Assembly (NCBI GenBank): GCA_023376005.1
Contig: CM042157.1
Location: 62,742,618-62,806,617 of the forward strand
Reading direction: 5' to 3'
Origin: Doryteuthis pealeii
Taxonomy: Eukaryota > Mollusca > Cephalopoda > Myopsida > Loliginidae
Length of the DNA: 64,000 nt
In this document: piece by piece, positions 1 through 11,794 of the stretch
How the letters are laid out: every line of letters starts with the position of its first letter
Numbering within the stretch: position 1 is the stretch's first letter
Made by a program: the position numbers and the translations under genes
Notes under the pieces: generated by a model
Databases searched by the model: none
Told to the model about the DNA's origin: nothing
What the model saw: only the letters and a program-made list of their open reading frames with translations

Positions 1-241
1 TTCTTTTTTTTTTTTTTCATTTTCTTTCATTTAAGAAAGAAAAGAAGAGAAAAGGAAAGAAAGGATGAAAAAGGAAAAAGAAAGAAATTGAATGTAAAAG
101 AAGAGGGAAAGGAAAAGAAAGAAAGAGAAATGAAAGAAAAGGAAAAAGAAAGGAAAAAGGGAAGAAAAAAGAAAGAGAAGTAAAAAGAAAGAAACAGAAA
201 GAGAAGGAAAAAAAGAAAGAAAGAAAGAAAGGAAAGAAAAA

Positions 242-282
<41 letters not shown>

Positions 283-330
283 AAAAGGAAAGAAGGAAAA
301 AGAAAAAAAAAATGAAAAAGAAAGAAGAAA
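1..330. repeat. Purine-rich (GA/GAAA) low-complexity tract
   Basis: After a short T run the plus strand is almost only A and G, built from GAAA, GAAAG and AGGAAA blocks, including an uninterrupted GAAA run near 250-290. Reading frames through it are artefacts. It lies downstream of the ACTMAP stop codon. Confidence 0.9.
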
Positions 331-359
331 ATCAAGAAAAATTAGTCCAGCATATATGG

Positions 360-485
360 CTTGTTTTTTTACATATGTATGTATGTCCGTGTATGCATGT
401 GTGTTCATGCATGCATACACGTATGTGTATGTCCATGTATGCACATGCGTATGTACATGTGCATCTACATGTGCGTATGTCACTT
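360..485. repeat. Alternating purine-pyrimidine (ATGT/CATG) stretch
   Basis: Imperfect repeats of ATGTATGTCC and GTGCATGCAT type. The alternation of purine and pyrimidine is typical of decayed TG/TA microsatellite. No coding content is seen. Bases 486-604 are the probable 3' UTR side of ACTMAP; I see no clear AATAAA signal there. Confidence 0.6.
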
Positions 486-604
486 TTGTACCAGAGAGGA
501 TATGTACGTAGCAGTTTCAAGGTTGATCACAATACGCTGTCAACTATTTCATAATTCTATTGTACAAATAGAAAAATGAAAAATCGTTTGGTTTTTGTTT
601 TTTC

Positions 605-939
605 TCAATTCGGTTTCAGTATCACAATTTTCCCACAGAGTTCATTTTCAATACCATTTGGTGGAATCACATACGTTTCATTGTTGCGGCCAGGGCTGAC
701 CGCAAACAGGTTCTGATTGCTTGTAATGAGGTCCTTAAGGGACCAGACTCCTGGGCGTCGACTCTTGCCCTGCATAGTATACACAAACGCATTGTCCACA
801 TTGCTAAGTAGCTTGTTGCTGAGGACATTATCCACCGGGCCATCAACTTCAGCATGGAACAGAGGCGGAAGATCTGTATCTCGTTCAAAGTACTTCTCGA
901 GAAAGGTTTCTGCAGACTCCTTTAGCACCAGAAAGCAAC
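605..939 (-). CDS. ACTMAP: ACTMAP coding exon 6 (last)
   Basis: This 335-nt exon follows an acceptor ending CCTTTCAG at 940-941 and ends in TGA at 605-607. It joins exon 5 in phase 1, making the Gly of LTG followed by CFLVLKESAETF. It encodes the C-terminal part: DLPPLFHAEVDG, an AFVYTMQGKS segment that resembles the human YLLSKQGKS block, DLITSNQNLFAVSP, and NETYVIPPNGIENELCGKIV near the end. The human protein has the same YVVP...LCGQ ending, so the exon looks intact. Confidence 0.93.
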
Positions 940-3900
940 CTGAAAGGCATGAAATAAAAACCTGAGTGAATGCTATTTTATGTATTTAATGTTGGGATTA
1001 AAGAATTTAAATGTAAAAATTTTAATTAAATTTTTTTAGATTTTTAAAATTAAATTTTTAGATTTAAAATATTTGCAAATGTAATTTTTAAAATTCTAAT
1101 TTTTTTAATTAATTTAATGTAGGCAACAAATTCTAATAAAGTTTTTTTTTTTTTTTTAAATAAAACAAGTTATAAAATACAGAAATAAAAAATAAAACAA
1201 ATTATATGAATTATCCTATGATAAGCCACCCAGTCAGCTGGGACAGTAGAATACGCCAACTGCACCTCTGTAATTACAATTATATAACACTAACCATTAA
1301 ATTCAAATCTTTTACAAAAATGCAACATTAGAACTGGTATGTACTTACCGGTTAACAGTGCCCAGTGAGCTTTATGTCCGTTCTTAAGGCAGGGTTGGTA
1401 GTTCTTATCAGAATCATAACTAAAAAGTCTGTCAAGGAACGCAAGAAAATAAATAAGGAAACATTGTATTAGGTCAGAGTTTCTCAAAGTGGTTTACATA
1501 AACCTCCTGGGGTCTATATAACAACTCAGAGGTCTGTAAGTATTCGGGGGTTACAAGGGGGTCTATGGAAACTACTAAGCCTTCTTAGTAATTAGAAAAA
1601 ATTAATTCCACAAGAATCCTGGAGAACATGCTCATGTTGATATATTTTCAAAAGTTTATACCCAATATTCATGAACTTACCAAAAGCCATCAGCTTCATC
1701 CATCACAGGAAATGTGTTTCCTTGGTAAGTTATTAAGTCAGTATTAAATATTTGCAGCTTTTTTACATGTTATGCTTACTTTACTGTTCATTTTATGGTT
1801 ATTTTACAATTAACAGTTTTACATAAACGTTTGTGTAGAATTCATTAATTACATAATTGGTTGCAACAAAACAACTGGGGTATATAAGGAGGGGGTCCAT
1901 GATAAGTCAATCAAATTTTTGTAGAGGTCTACAGACTTAAAAGTTTGAGAACCCCTGTATTATGTTAAAAGTTACTGAGCTGGTATCATAATTCACCAAA
2001 ATGTATGTCCGTCCATATAGCTAAGGCTTTACTTTTTATGGCCTAATTTCAACTAAACTTTCATGAAATATTAGATTCATGTCTGCAAAGGTTTTAAACT
2101 ATTGGAAAACGGGTTGCTTTTCCTTTTTTTATATAGGATCTATCTCTCACCCCTTATGTCTTACAGCCCACATTTCATATTTTATAATATATTATATTCC
2201 ACAATTAATCTCCGCCCTGTCAGCTGAAACTGTAGAATATGCCGACTGTGCTTCTGTAGTGGGGTAAAGACTCCACCAAATGTGACCACCTATTGGTCGT
2301 GAGTGGCAACCCATGATGTTTAAGGATGAAACTTTGGTGGCTGAGCAGTCCATGACATGCAACACTCCACTTTTGGTTATCATCATAGGAAATGGACATG
2401 GTAAACCGAGTGCACATCCTGGATAAAGCTGTTAGCATTTAAAATAGCATGAATACCCCTAGGTATGAATCCAACCATTCTCCATCCAGCTATGGGTAAA
2501 TAGTAGGGCAGACTGGAGCTCTTTAGCTTTGGTATGGCAACCGGTCTAGGAGAACAAAAACTCTGAATTCAAACCTATTTTTTGCTGATTAGCCTTTAGT
2601 TGTTTAGTTGTTTGTTTAGTGTAACGTAAAAATAAATCAAAATATCACTTCATCGGATGAAATCAACAAGTACCCACCCAATCAGAATCATTTTTACCAT
2701 TTAATTCATGACTAATTTGGGAAATCTTGGGTAGATTCGGTGAACGTTAAAAATAAAAACACTGTCCTTGTTATTTTACTAGTTATATTTGTTAACTGTA
2801 ACAATAACATTAATTTTGTCTCAGATAATTCTAATTTTCCAGGACAAAGTACAAATTTTTTCCAAGATTTTTGACAAAAACCACCCCTTTTTCCAGGTTT
2901 TCCAGTACTGGAAAATTTACATTTTATTTTCCAGGTATTCCAGTTTTCCAGGATTTTTGACAAAAACCACCCTTTTTCCAGATCTTCCAGTACTGGTAAT
3001 CCAGGTTTTCTAGGACCGTGGGAAACCTGCTAGTCCATTATTCTATGTCCATAGAAGAAAGTGGCATATGAGTTTGTCCTTACTTCTCCAGCAGTACCCA
3101 ACATATCTTGCTACTCTTACTTGGATGGTTTGTGGGATAGGAAGTAAGTGGCCATACACCTTTTCATATAGCCTTTTCTTCAGGCAAGTGGTACAACCAT
3201 ACAGTAGTACTGACACAGCTTCTCACTTTATTTTAACAAAGATCAGATATGACCATTAACCAGTCAATTAACATAACTCAACTGTGGAATTTTCATCATC
3301 TGTCACTATTGAATAAAAAGGATACGGCACAAGGAGGAGATATCCCTGCAACAAACATTCCCAGATCACGTTCGGACAAAGGTGAGCACTGTCAACCACT
3401 TGCGCAGTACAGAATTCTTGGGCGAGATCTTCCATGAAGTATGCTGAAAAACAAAAAAAAAAAAAATGAAATAAGAAAATTTCCTGTTAGGGGAGATAAC
3501 GCTTCCTAACAAGCAATATCACTCATTAGTAAAAGGGGTTAGTCAGTTGGTTGAAAAAAAAATTTTTTAATTAAAAATTAAAACTAGTGAAATAGATCAC
3601 TAATTAGAACTGAGTCTATTCTAGTAGTGACCAAGGGCTCTTTAGCCCAGGGAAATAGATCACTAATTAGGACTGAGTCTATTCTAGTAGTGACCAAGGT
3701 TTAACAGGTTTGAATTCAGTTTTCCCTTTCCTAGACTGGTTGCCTAACTAAGGTTAAAAAGCCCAGTGTGTCCTACTATTTAACCATAGCTGGAGGGAAA
3801 GTTGCTGCATGAATATGCACATGTAGATAGTTAATGTCTAATCCATATCAATCCTCCTGTACCTGTCAGTGAGAAATAACAAATATTGTTGAGAAACATT

Positions 3901-5528
3901 TTGATGTTTTGGACTGTTGTCCTCATCTTTATTGTGGTATGTATAAACACAACGTTTCAGCTCGTGTATTCTCCAACCTTCCTCAGGTGTTCCCTGTGTA
4001 TTCGAGCATAGTAATGATCTGAACTGGGAAATCATTATTAATAGTCTTACTGTTGACCAAACAGGCATCGAAGAACTTTGAAGATCTCATCGCTTCCGGT
4101 TTTTGTCTGTAACAAAAACTGCGTCATTGCTTATGTCACATTACCCAACACATAATCCAATGTCATTAGAAATAATATACTCAAAATGTGAGCATGCAAC
4201 GTTAGACAATCCTCATTGTCAATAAATAGTTGCCCGGCGTTATATATTTATATATGATTGTTTTATTCAATATAATATTTAAAGTTATTTGAACTGTTTC
4301 CATTTCAAATTGTCTTTCTTTTTTTTTTTTTTTACTCCTTTAATAAATTTGACGATTTTACATACTTATGGTACACACTCTATGACATTGAATTTTCAGC
4401 TCCCATCCCTCAGGCAATATCTTTCAAAAAATTATTTACATCACCCGGAGGGTGTCTTTTTATTTGCTAGTTCAAATAATGATGTCTTCATGATCATTCA
4501 AATGTAAGAATCACAATCTTTAAAAAAATATTGAGTGTGTTTATGTGTGTGTGTTCAACAATGTCTGACTATCAGACAACACACACACACACACACAAAA
4601 AGAGAATCAGATGGGCCTGGAAATAAACAAACAGGGCTTAATAATAAAACAAAAAGGTAGGCCAAACCTGGAATGATAATCAGACATTGTTGAACAGACA
4701 CACAAACATAAACACACACACAGAATTTGGAAGATATGAGACACAAAACTAAATGGACAGTCACTAACAACAGCTTCTGTCAAAGAGATTTTATCTCGAA
4801 ATATTAAGAATAAATCACAGGTTAACAAACAACACCATAGTTACCTTATTTTTCTTTACACTTGCATTTTGATAGCCTTCAAAACCAACCACCAAACCAA
4901 TATAAAACAATGCTTCAAGCAAATTATAAAACCCTTTTAAAAACAATTTGATTCAATGATCTTCAAAAGTTCTTTGACGGCTGTTTCATCGACTGTCAAA
5001 CTATTAAAAATGATTTCCCAGGTTGGGTCATTACTATACTTGGATACACAGGGAACACCTGAGGAAGGCCGGAGGATAGAGTGACCGAAATGTTGTGTTT
5101 ATACATATCACAATAAAGATGATGGCAACAGTCTAAAACATCAAAATTATTCACTTCAAATTATTCTCAAAAATACAGACACAAAAATCTTGTTGTGTAC
5201 ATTTAACTGTTTTGCATTATTATTTGGGTAATCTGAACATTAGCTACATAAATGAGAGTAACCTCCCATTGTATGTTTCACTTTGAAGAAGCTGTTTGTT
5301 TTGGTCGGCCATTTTCATTTCCCCATAAATCTACACTGAAAATATGAATTTGTTTGAATCAATACAACTGCATGTTTTAACATGAAAATATCATAAAATG
5401 TGTTCTTAATAATAATTAAGTTCATTTCAAATAATGCGCAAGCACAATTAATTTGTGGTTCCCAGGTGATGAATATGTATACACATACATATATATGCAC
5501 ACATATGTACACACAAACATACACACAA

Positions 5529-5559
<31 letters not shown>

Positions 5560-7621
5560 TGAATCTATGTATACATATATTTGTGTGTATAACACTTTTT
5601 TGACATCACCCTATTATTTCATTACGAAGAGATGGGCAATGAAAGTAATGGGAAAATCTGTCGTCATGGCAACCTAAAGTATGCACAGTGTCACTGGAAG
5701 CAGGCAAATGTCATGTCACCATAACAACAAGAAAGTTCAAATTGCTGCAGTAAATATATGCAAATTTATGCAAATATGCTAATTAGTTTCTTTCCTGAAA
5801 AAAATAAAAATAAAAAAAAAAAATAAAACACACCCACAAATATTTTTCCGGGATAATAACTTTTCATTATGTAGATGTTAATGCAAAAAGGTTTGGTAAT
5901 CCTTAACTTGTTCCTCGTAAATTCCTACTATAAAATAAATTGAACCCTCATTTTATGTCTGTGTTTTTGCAATAAATGTTTTATTTTTCTTGCACCGGTT
6001 ATTTTACAAAATAATTTCATAAAATAAATAAAGAAAAAGAAAATAAATAAATAAAATATATTTAGTATTGTAAAATAATGGGTGCAAGAAAAATAAAACA
6101 TTTATTGCAAAAACACGGATATAAAATGAGGGTTCAGTTTATCTTATGGTAGAAATTTACGAGGAACAAGTTAAGGATTACCAAAGGTTTTATAAAAATA
6201 ATGATAATAACTAGTGTTGCATAGGGCCAAACTCAAGTTGTAATAAAAAGTTGTTAGTTGTTGTCATTAGTTCAGAAACAACATACACAAGTCGTATAGT
6301 CATAAGGGGGCTGTTTATTTCTTTCTAGGCTCATGGGTTTCTTTTCTTGAACTAAGATTTTCTCTATGCATTTCGTTAAAGTCCAAGTGGTACAGTTGTA
6401 CAGTAACACTGACATGGTTATGGCTTGGAAGAATTCTTGCTTGATTATATTAGAGAGATCAGATTTCCATAACGAGTAGAAAAAAACATTAATTAATGTC
6501 TTTTGGCACTGAGTGTGTTAATGTCATTTTCAAGATCCAAATATTGATTGAAAATGGATATTCATATATGTTTTATGTATCATTGAAAAATATATTCTTC
6601 TATGATCCTGTTTACTTTGTAATGTTGATAGGTTCCGTTGTTCTAATTAATCAATACTGGGTCTGGTTTCTGCCTGGGGGATGACATAATCCGTCTGTAT
6701 CTGAAAGTCCCTGAGAATTTTATGCGTTTCATTTTCAAGAACGGATTTTTGTTTGTGCCTACACCATTTTTAGTACGGTCAAAGTTTAGTTTCTTGCACA
6801 ATTATTATGAGTTTTTCACACCAGCGTTAGCTGATGGTCTTTCACTGGAGTTTAAGTGACAACAAGTCTCCTCAGGTCTCCAGGACCCTTCTGAGTATTC
6901 TCACTGATTTCAGCAATGCTGTTTTCTGGATGGTCTCCATTCTTCCTCTGATTTCCAGTACATCCAGTCTTTTTTTCCAAGCTTCTTGGGACTATTCCTA
7001 GTGCACCAGTTACAATTGATATCACTTTCACCCTTTATTCCACAGCATTTTCGATTCTCTAGCAAAGTTATTATTATTATTATTATTATTATTATTTATG
7101 AGTTTTTCACACCTGTCGTAGCTGGTGGATCACTGTAATATAAGACAATCAAAAATTTCCCAACATTTGTCATATATATATATTTACCAACCCCTCCGCA
7201 CGAGCAGGATGTGACACAAGGTCAATTTCTTAAGCGGAATTCAACAGGTTTGAATTCAGAGTTTTCCTTCTCCTAGACTGGTTGCCTAACCAAGGTTAAA
7301 GAGCCCAGTCTGCCCTACTATTTACCCAGAGCTGGAAGGAGAGTAGAATTCATACCTTTCCCAAGGGTATTAGCACTAAGTGAAATGTAATTTCCACGTC
7401 CCGGATTTGAACTCGGGGCGACGAGTCCATTTCCCATGACTTTAACCATTACACCATGTGCTTCCTTCGTCATATATATCTACAAAGAAGCATATGTGGA
7501 CTACCAAACAACATCATATATATATATATATTATGTAATTTTGGTAAATATATCCGATAAATTGAGATGTCAGCGTTATTTTCATTTTTTCATAATTTAG
7601 ATGACAATTTACTCATCACTT

Positions 7622-7670
<49 letters not shown>

Positions 7671-7874
7671 TACAGTGCACTACTACCCACGTAGGTCAAG
7701 ATAGGAGGAGTTTAACCTCAACTACAAAGTAGCAGCCTACTAAGATTAAATTCAGGAAGAATTAAAGAGATATCAGTCTAGCTATATAAAGTAACCGAAA
7801 AAATTCCACTCAATCCCCCTGATGAAGGTGTTAGAGTAACACCGAAACCGCGGTCGGGAAATAACTTCTTCTAC

Positions 7875-7915
<41 letters not shown>

Positions 7916-9731
7916 GTCTTAGATGGGAGACAGAAATTGTAGTATAAGGGAAAAATTGTGAGTATTGAGTCAGAGAGAAAAATGTTTATATTGAGAAAAG
8001 AAATATAAATAATATGAGAGTAAATAATAAAAAAATTATAGTGCCAAATAGTAAAAGTAAAGTAAAGTCGATGGGGCGGCCTAAAGTCAGTATCAGCCAG
8101 ACAGCGAGGGAGTCTATCCCCTTTTCAATAGCGCTAGACCAAGGAGATTGTTTTAGCATCTGAGGTGGAGTACCACACGTACCATCAGCTCCTCACTTTA
8201 CCGCACAGATCCCTGTGCTACTTATACGCTGAGTTGGCAAGGACTGGTATCGAACTAGGAACCTTGTGGTTTCTAGCCGAACACTCTACCGACTGAGCTA
8301 TCTTAAATCTTAAAATTTAGAAAAAATGAATAGTTATTTGAATTATCTAATTTTTTTTATCTGCAAGGTTTTTTTTTTATTCTATAAAAAAATTTTTTTT
8401 ATAAAAAATTTATAAAAATAAATTTTATAAAAATTTTATTTTATAAAAAAAAGTATATCAGCCATTAAATCTGTTGGCAGTTTGTTTTTTTTGTTTTGTT
8501 TTCGTTTTTGTTTTTTTGTTTTCTTTTTCTGCTGTGTGTTTTTCTGAGGAAAGTGCGTAGGGTTAAAGATGGAGTTGACTCACCAGAAAAGAGTTCCCCT
8601 TGAATCGTGTAGCCTTTCTGCTTTCCAATCTTCACTAGCATATCAAGGGTGAGGTCGTCTTTTTTCCAAATTTGGGCGGCCATGATGAGAGCAGCAAAAC
8701 CACACCTTCAATTGTCAGGGGTGGGAGAAGTAAGAAATTTTAAAAAATGAATACTGAACAAAAACAAAACAAAAAAAACAAAAAATGAAAGAAACAAATT
8801 AATAAAGAAAGGGAAATTATATGATACAAGAGTGAGTAAACATTTTTACAGTAATAATCTTCATACAATGACTGCTATTTACACAGTAACATTGCAACCA
8901 ACAAAGCCTTCATCAGATGATGACTCTGGGTTCAGGCATGATTTCGGGGACGAAGCATCATTACCACTAACCCAGAACACCCCAGCAGTATCTCACGATA
9001 CCACCAGACTTTGTCGGTTTGATGTCACAATATAGGACAGCCATATCCACGCTGATGCGGTTAGAGCTTTCTCCTGAATCTTTTTTAAGTATTTCCTCTT
9101 GTCTGGTGGAGAAAGTCCAAGTTTAGACAAAAATGCCGAGATTGAGTTGGTAATAAATCCCTGGTATCCAACTTCAATGGGAAATACATCTGTTATCCAT
9201 CCGTTTCTGATGCATTGTTCACGTAGGTCTTCATATTTTTCCAACAAGATTTTCTTCAAATGGAACTGTCAATTCAACGATAAAAACTTTCTTTTGATTA
9301 ACAGACCAAATGACAATATCAGGACGCTGGGCCATTAAAGTTATTTCAGTTGGAAAAACAAGTTGATGTTCCAAGTTGCACGCAATGCGCCAGCCCGTGG
9401 AGCCGTCAAATATAGAAGGCACGTGCCTATTTTTACGCGAAGATTTCAAAATGTTTCCTTCTTTAACAAAATGTATTGCTTGTTGGTGTTATTAACAGCT
9501 TTATTTACAGTATTTTGGTATGTGCTAGTTTGCAGTATATCTATCTATTATTATACTAAAGCTGAGATAATCACCTTTTATTTCCTAAAGGCTTTTTTCC
9601 TGTTTAGTTTAATGACACAAAATTCATACTATAATATACCTTGTTTTTAGTGTTACATTATGTTTGGAAAAAATTCCATTTTAATTGGTTCTAATTAGTC
9701 ATAATTACAAATTAAGTCAAAAATTGACCCG

Positions 9732-9764
<33 letters not shown>

Positions 9765-10969
9765 TTCTGCATATTACTTTTACCCTCTTTGTATATCTTG
9801 ATTACCTCCTCCTTATATAAATATTAGTCTTTCTGTGTGAGTAAGAGGGAGAATGAAGGGTTATTGTGTTAGAGACATTTAACTATGTTAAAATTAATTT
9901 GAAGATATGGGTGAGCAGGTAGTGGTGTAGCTACCATGGGCGTGTAGTGGACTTGCCCTTCCTAGAACACTACACTCTAGTAGGGATGAAAAGGAAATTT
10001 TTTGCTGGTATGTCAGGGGAGGGAGAAGGAGTTTATAACTCGGTACTTTTGTGTAATGAAATCTGTCCTATTCGGGCTAACATTTCTTTTGGGGAAAATG
10101 AATTTGTAACTCATAACTACAGTGTAGTAAAATTTTGTGTTTTGCTTGACTGATGTGCGAGCCAACGTTTTTTTTTTTTTTTTTTTCTGTTTTCTAAGTT
10201 TCAGTTCCCAAGGTTTGTTGCAATCTACTGTTACCTTTCTGTAGTCGGTTGACCCTGTTAAGAGTTATTGTGAGAATTTGCAATAACTACTCACTTTAGT
10301 TGTATGTTACGAATCAGTGATGAAAACGTAACTTAATAAAATTCCAAGAACCATTTTAATTTGGGCAAACATTTTCTTTCTTAAAATTCTTAAAGGATTT
10401 TAATGTTTTTTTTTTTTTAACTCTCTGGTCGTATTTTTTTTTTTTTTTTAATTTAATTCACTTCACAAACTCTTTTCCCTAATCCTAGGGACCACCAAGA
10501 TGTTGTCTCATTTTCATTTTAAAAACGAATTAAAATTAATTAAATCGATTATTTAGGGTCAAATTTTTTTGTCAGTGCATATCGGATAAATGCATCCTTG
10601 TTTCCTGCCCTAAAAAACGCTAAGTGGTGCCTGCTGAAAATCTGAGCCATGCTACTTATCAACTCCCTAGTTGCTTGAAGGCATTTTTCCCCGAAAAGTT
10701 AATGTGATTGAAAGCGATATTTTAGCCCCACCAAGTCTTTTCTCAACAAATAAATATAGATATTTACAATTTGTTTTTGTTTAATAATGTTTTGATTGTT
10801 TTTATTTTCAAAACTCGGTCGTATTTATTTTAAAATTGGTGACAGTTGTTTTGAATTAAAATAGATTGAAAAAGAGAAAAATTTAACAAACCGTCATTTG
10901 GCTATGATAAATTTCTGGTTGAAATAAATTTATCATGATATAAATGATGGTTTGTTAAATTTTTCTTTC

Positions 10970-11015
<46 letters not shown>

Positions 11016-11201
11016 TATGGATTACTGTATTGAGTTCTTCTTTATTGATAAATATGTATATAATCTAAAAGGTTATTTACATTGAGCTTCTTTAGTGATT
11101 TAATGATTCACTGTATTTATACATACTGGATCATCAATATTAGTACAGTGGATCTTGAAATCACATATAGAATCATCCCTTACTACCAAGTTTTGGATAA
11201 A

Positions 11202-11251
<50 letters not shown>

Positions 11252-11608
11252 CTTATATTCCTATATATTCCTTTTCTAAAAATCTTTTGAATACCAACCG
11301 TCACAGAATAATTTAATTCGTCTTCTTCCAACATCTCAAAATCTGCTACAATAAAAAAGGTATACACATCGTCGTGACTGACAAAAATATGGCGCGAATG
11401 CCCACATTGGAATAATGTAACATCTTTCGTTCTTTTTGCAAAATCAAGGTTTTTTATGTTTTTGAACTGATTTGACATTTATCTCCAGTAAATGAGCTCT
11501 GATGATGATTTTTGTAAAATCGAATATTAAAATCAATATTAGCTATGATTATGTTATAAATTGTTTCTCTTTAACAGCATTGTGATGTTTTCATTCCACT
11601 TTTTCATA

Positions 11609-11650
<42 letters not shown>

Positions 11651-11746
11651 CAAAGATGGAAAAACTTAACAAACCATCATTTTATATCATGATAAACTTA
11701 TTTATCATAGCCAAATGACAGTTTGTTAAGTTTTTCTTTCTTTGAA

Positions 11747-11794
<48 letters not shown>

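Larger units (their letters stand above)
1420..3325 (-). other. ACTMAP: ACTMAP intron 4, U12-type (minor spliceosome)
   Basis: On the minus strand the donor reads GTATCCTTTTT, matching the U12 5' splice consensus GTATCCTT. The 3' end holds TTCCTTGAC (complement of 1431-1439), a perfect U12 branch site, with the branch A 12 nt from the intron end at TTTTTAG. Both are needed to make the in-frame VPY-DSD junction. The intron also contains a hAT-type MITE, tRNA-SINE and other repeat fragments, and a TTCCAGG tandem repeat. Confidence 0.9.
3444..8583 (-). other. ACTMAP: ACTMAP intron 3
   Basis: A 5140-bp U2-type intron (donor GTGAGT, acceptor TTTTTCAG). It holds a short direct repeat, Helitron-like and LINE fragments, hammerhead-like motifs, a foldback element and two SINEs, each listed separately. 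Unlisted parts (3700-3940, 6200-6780) are AT-rich with no recognisable gene. Confidence 0.85.

Noticed and set aside
8051..8304. tRNA gene candidates (A and B boxes)
   Set aside because: Each has the same long non-tRNA body and occurs seven times, so these are SINEs.
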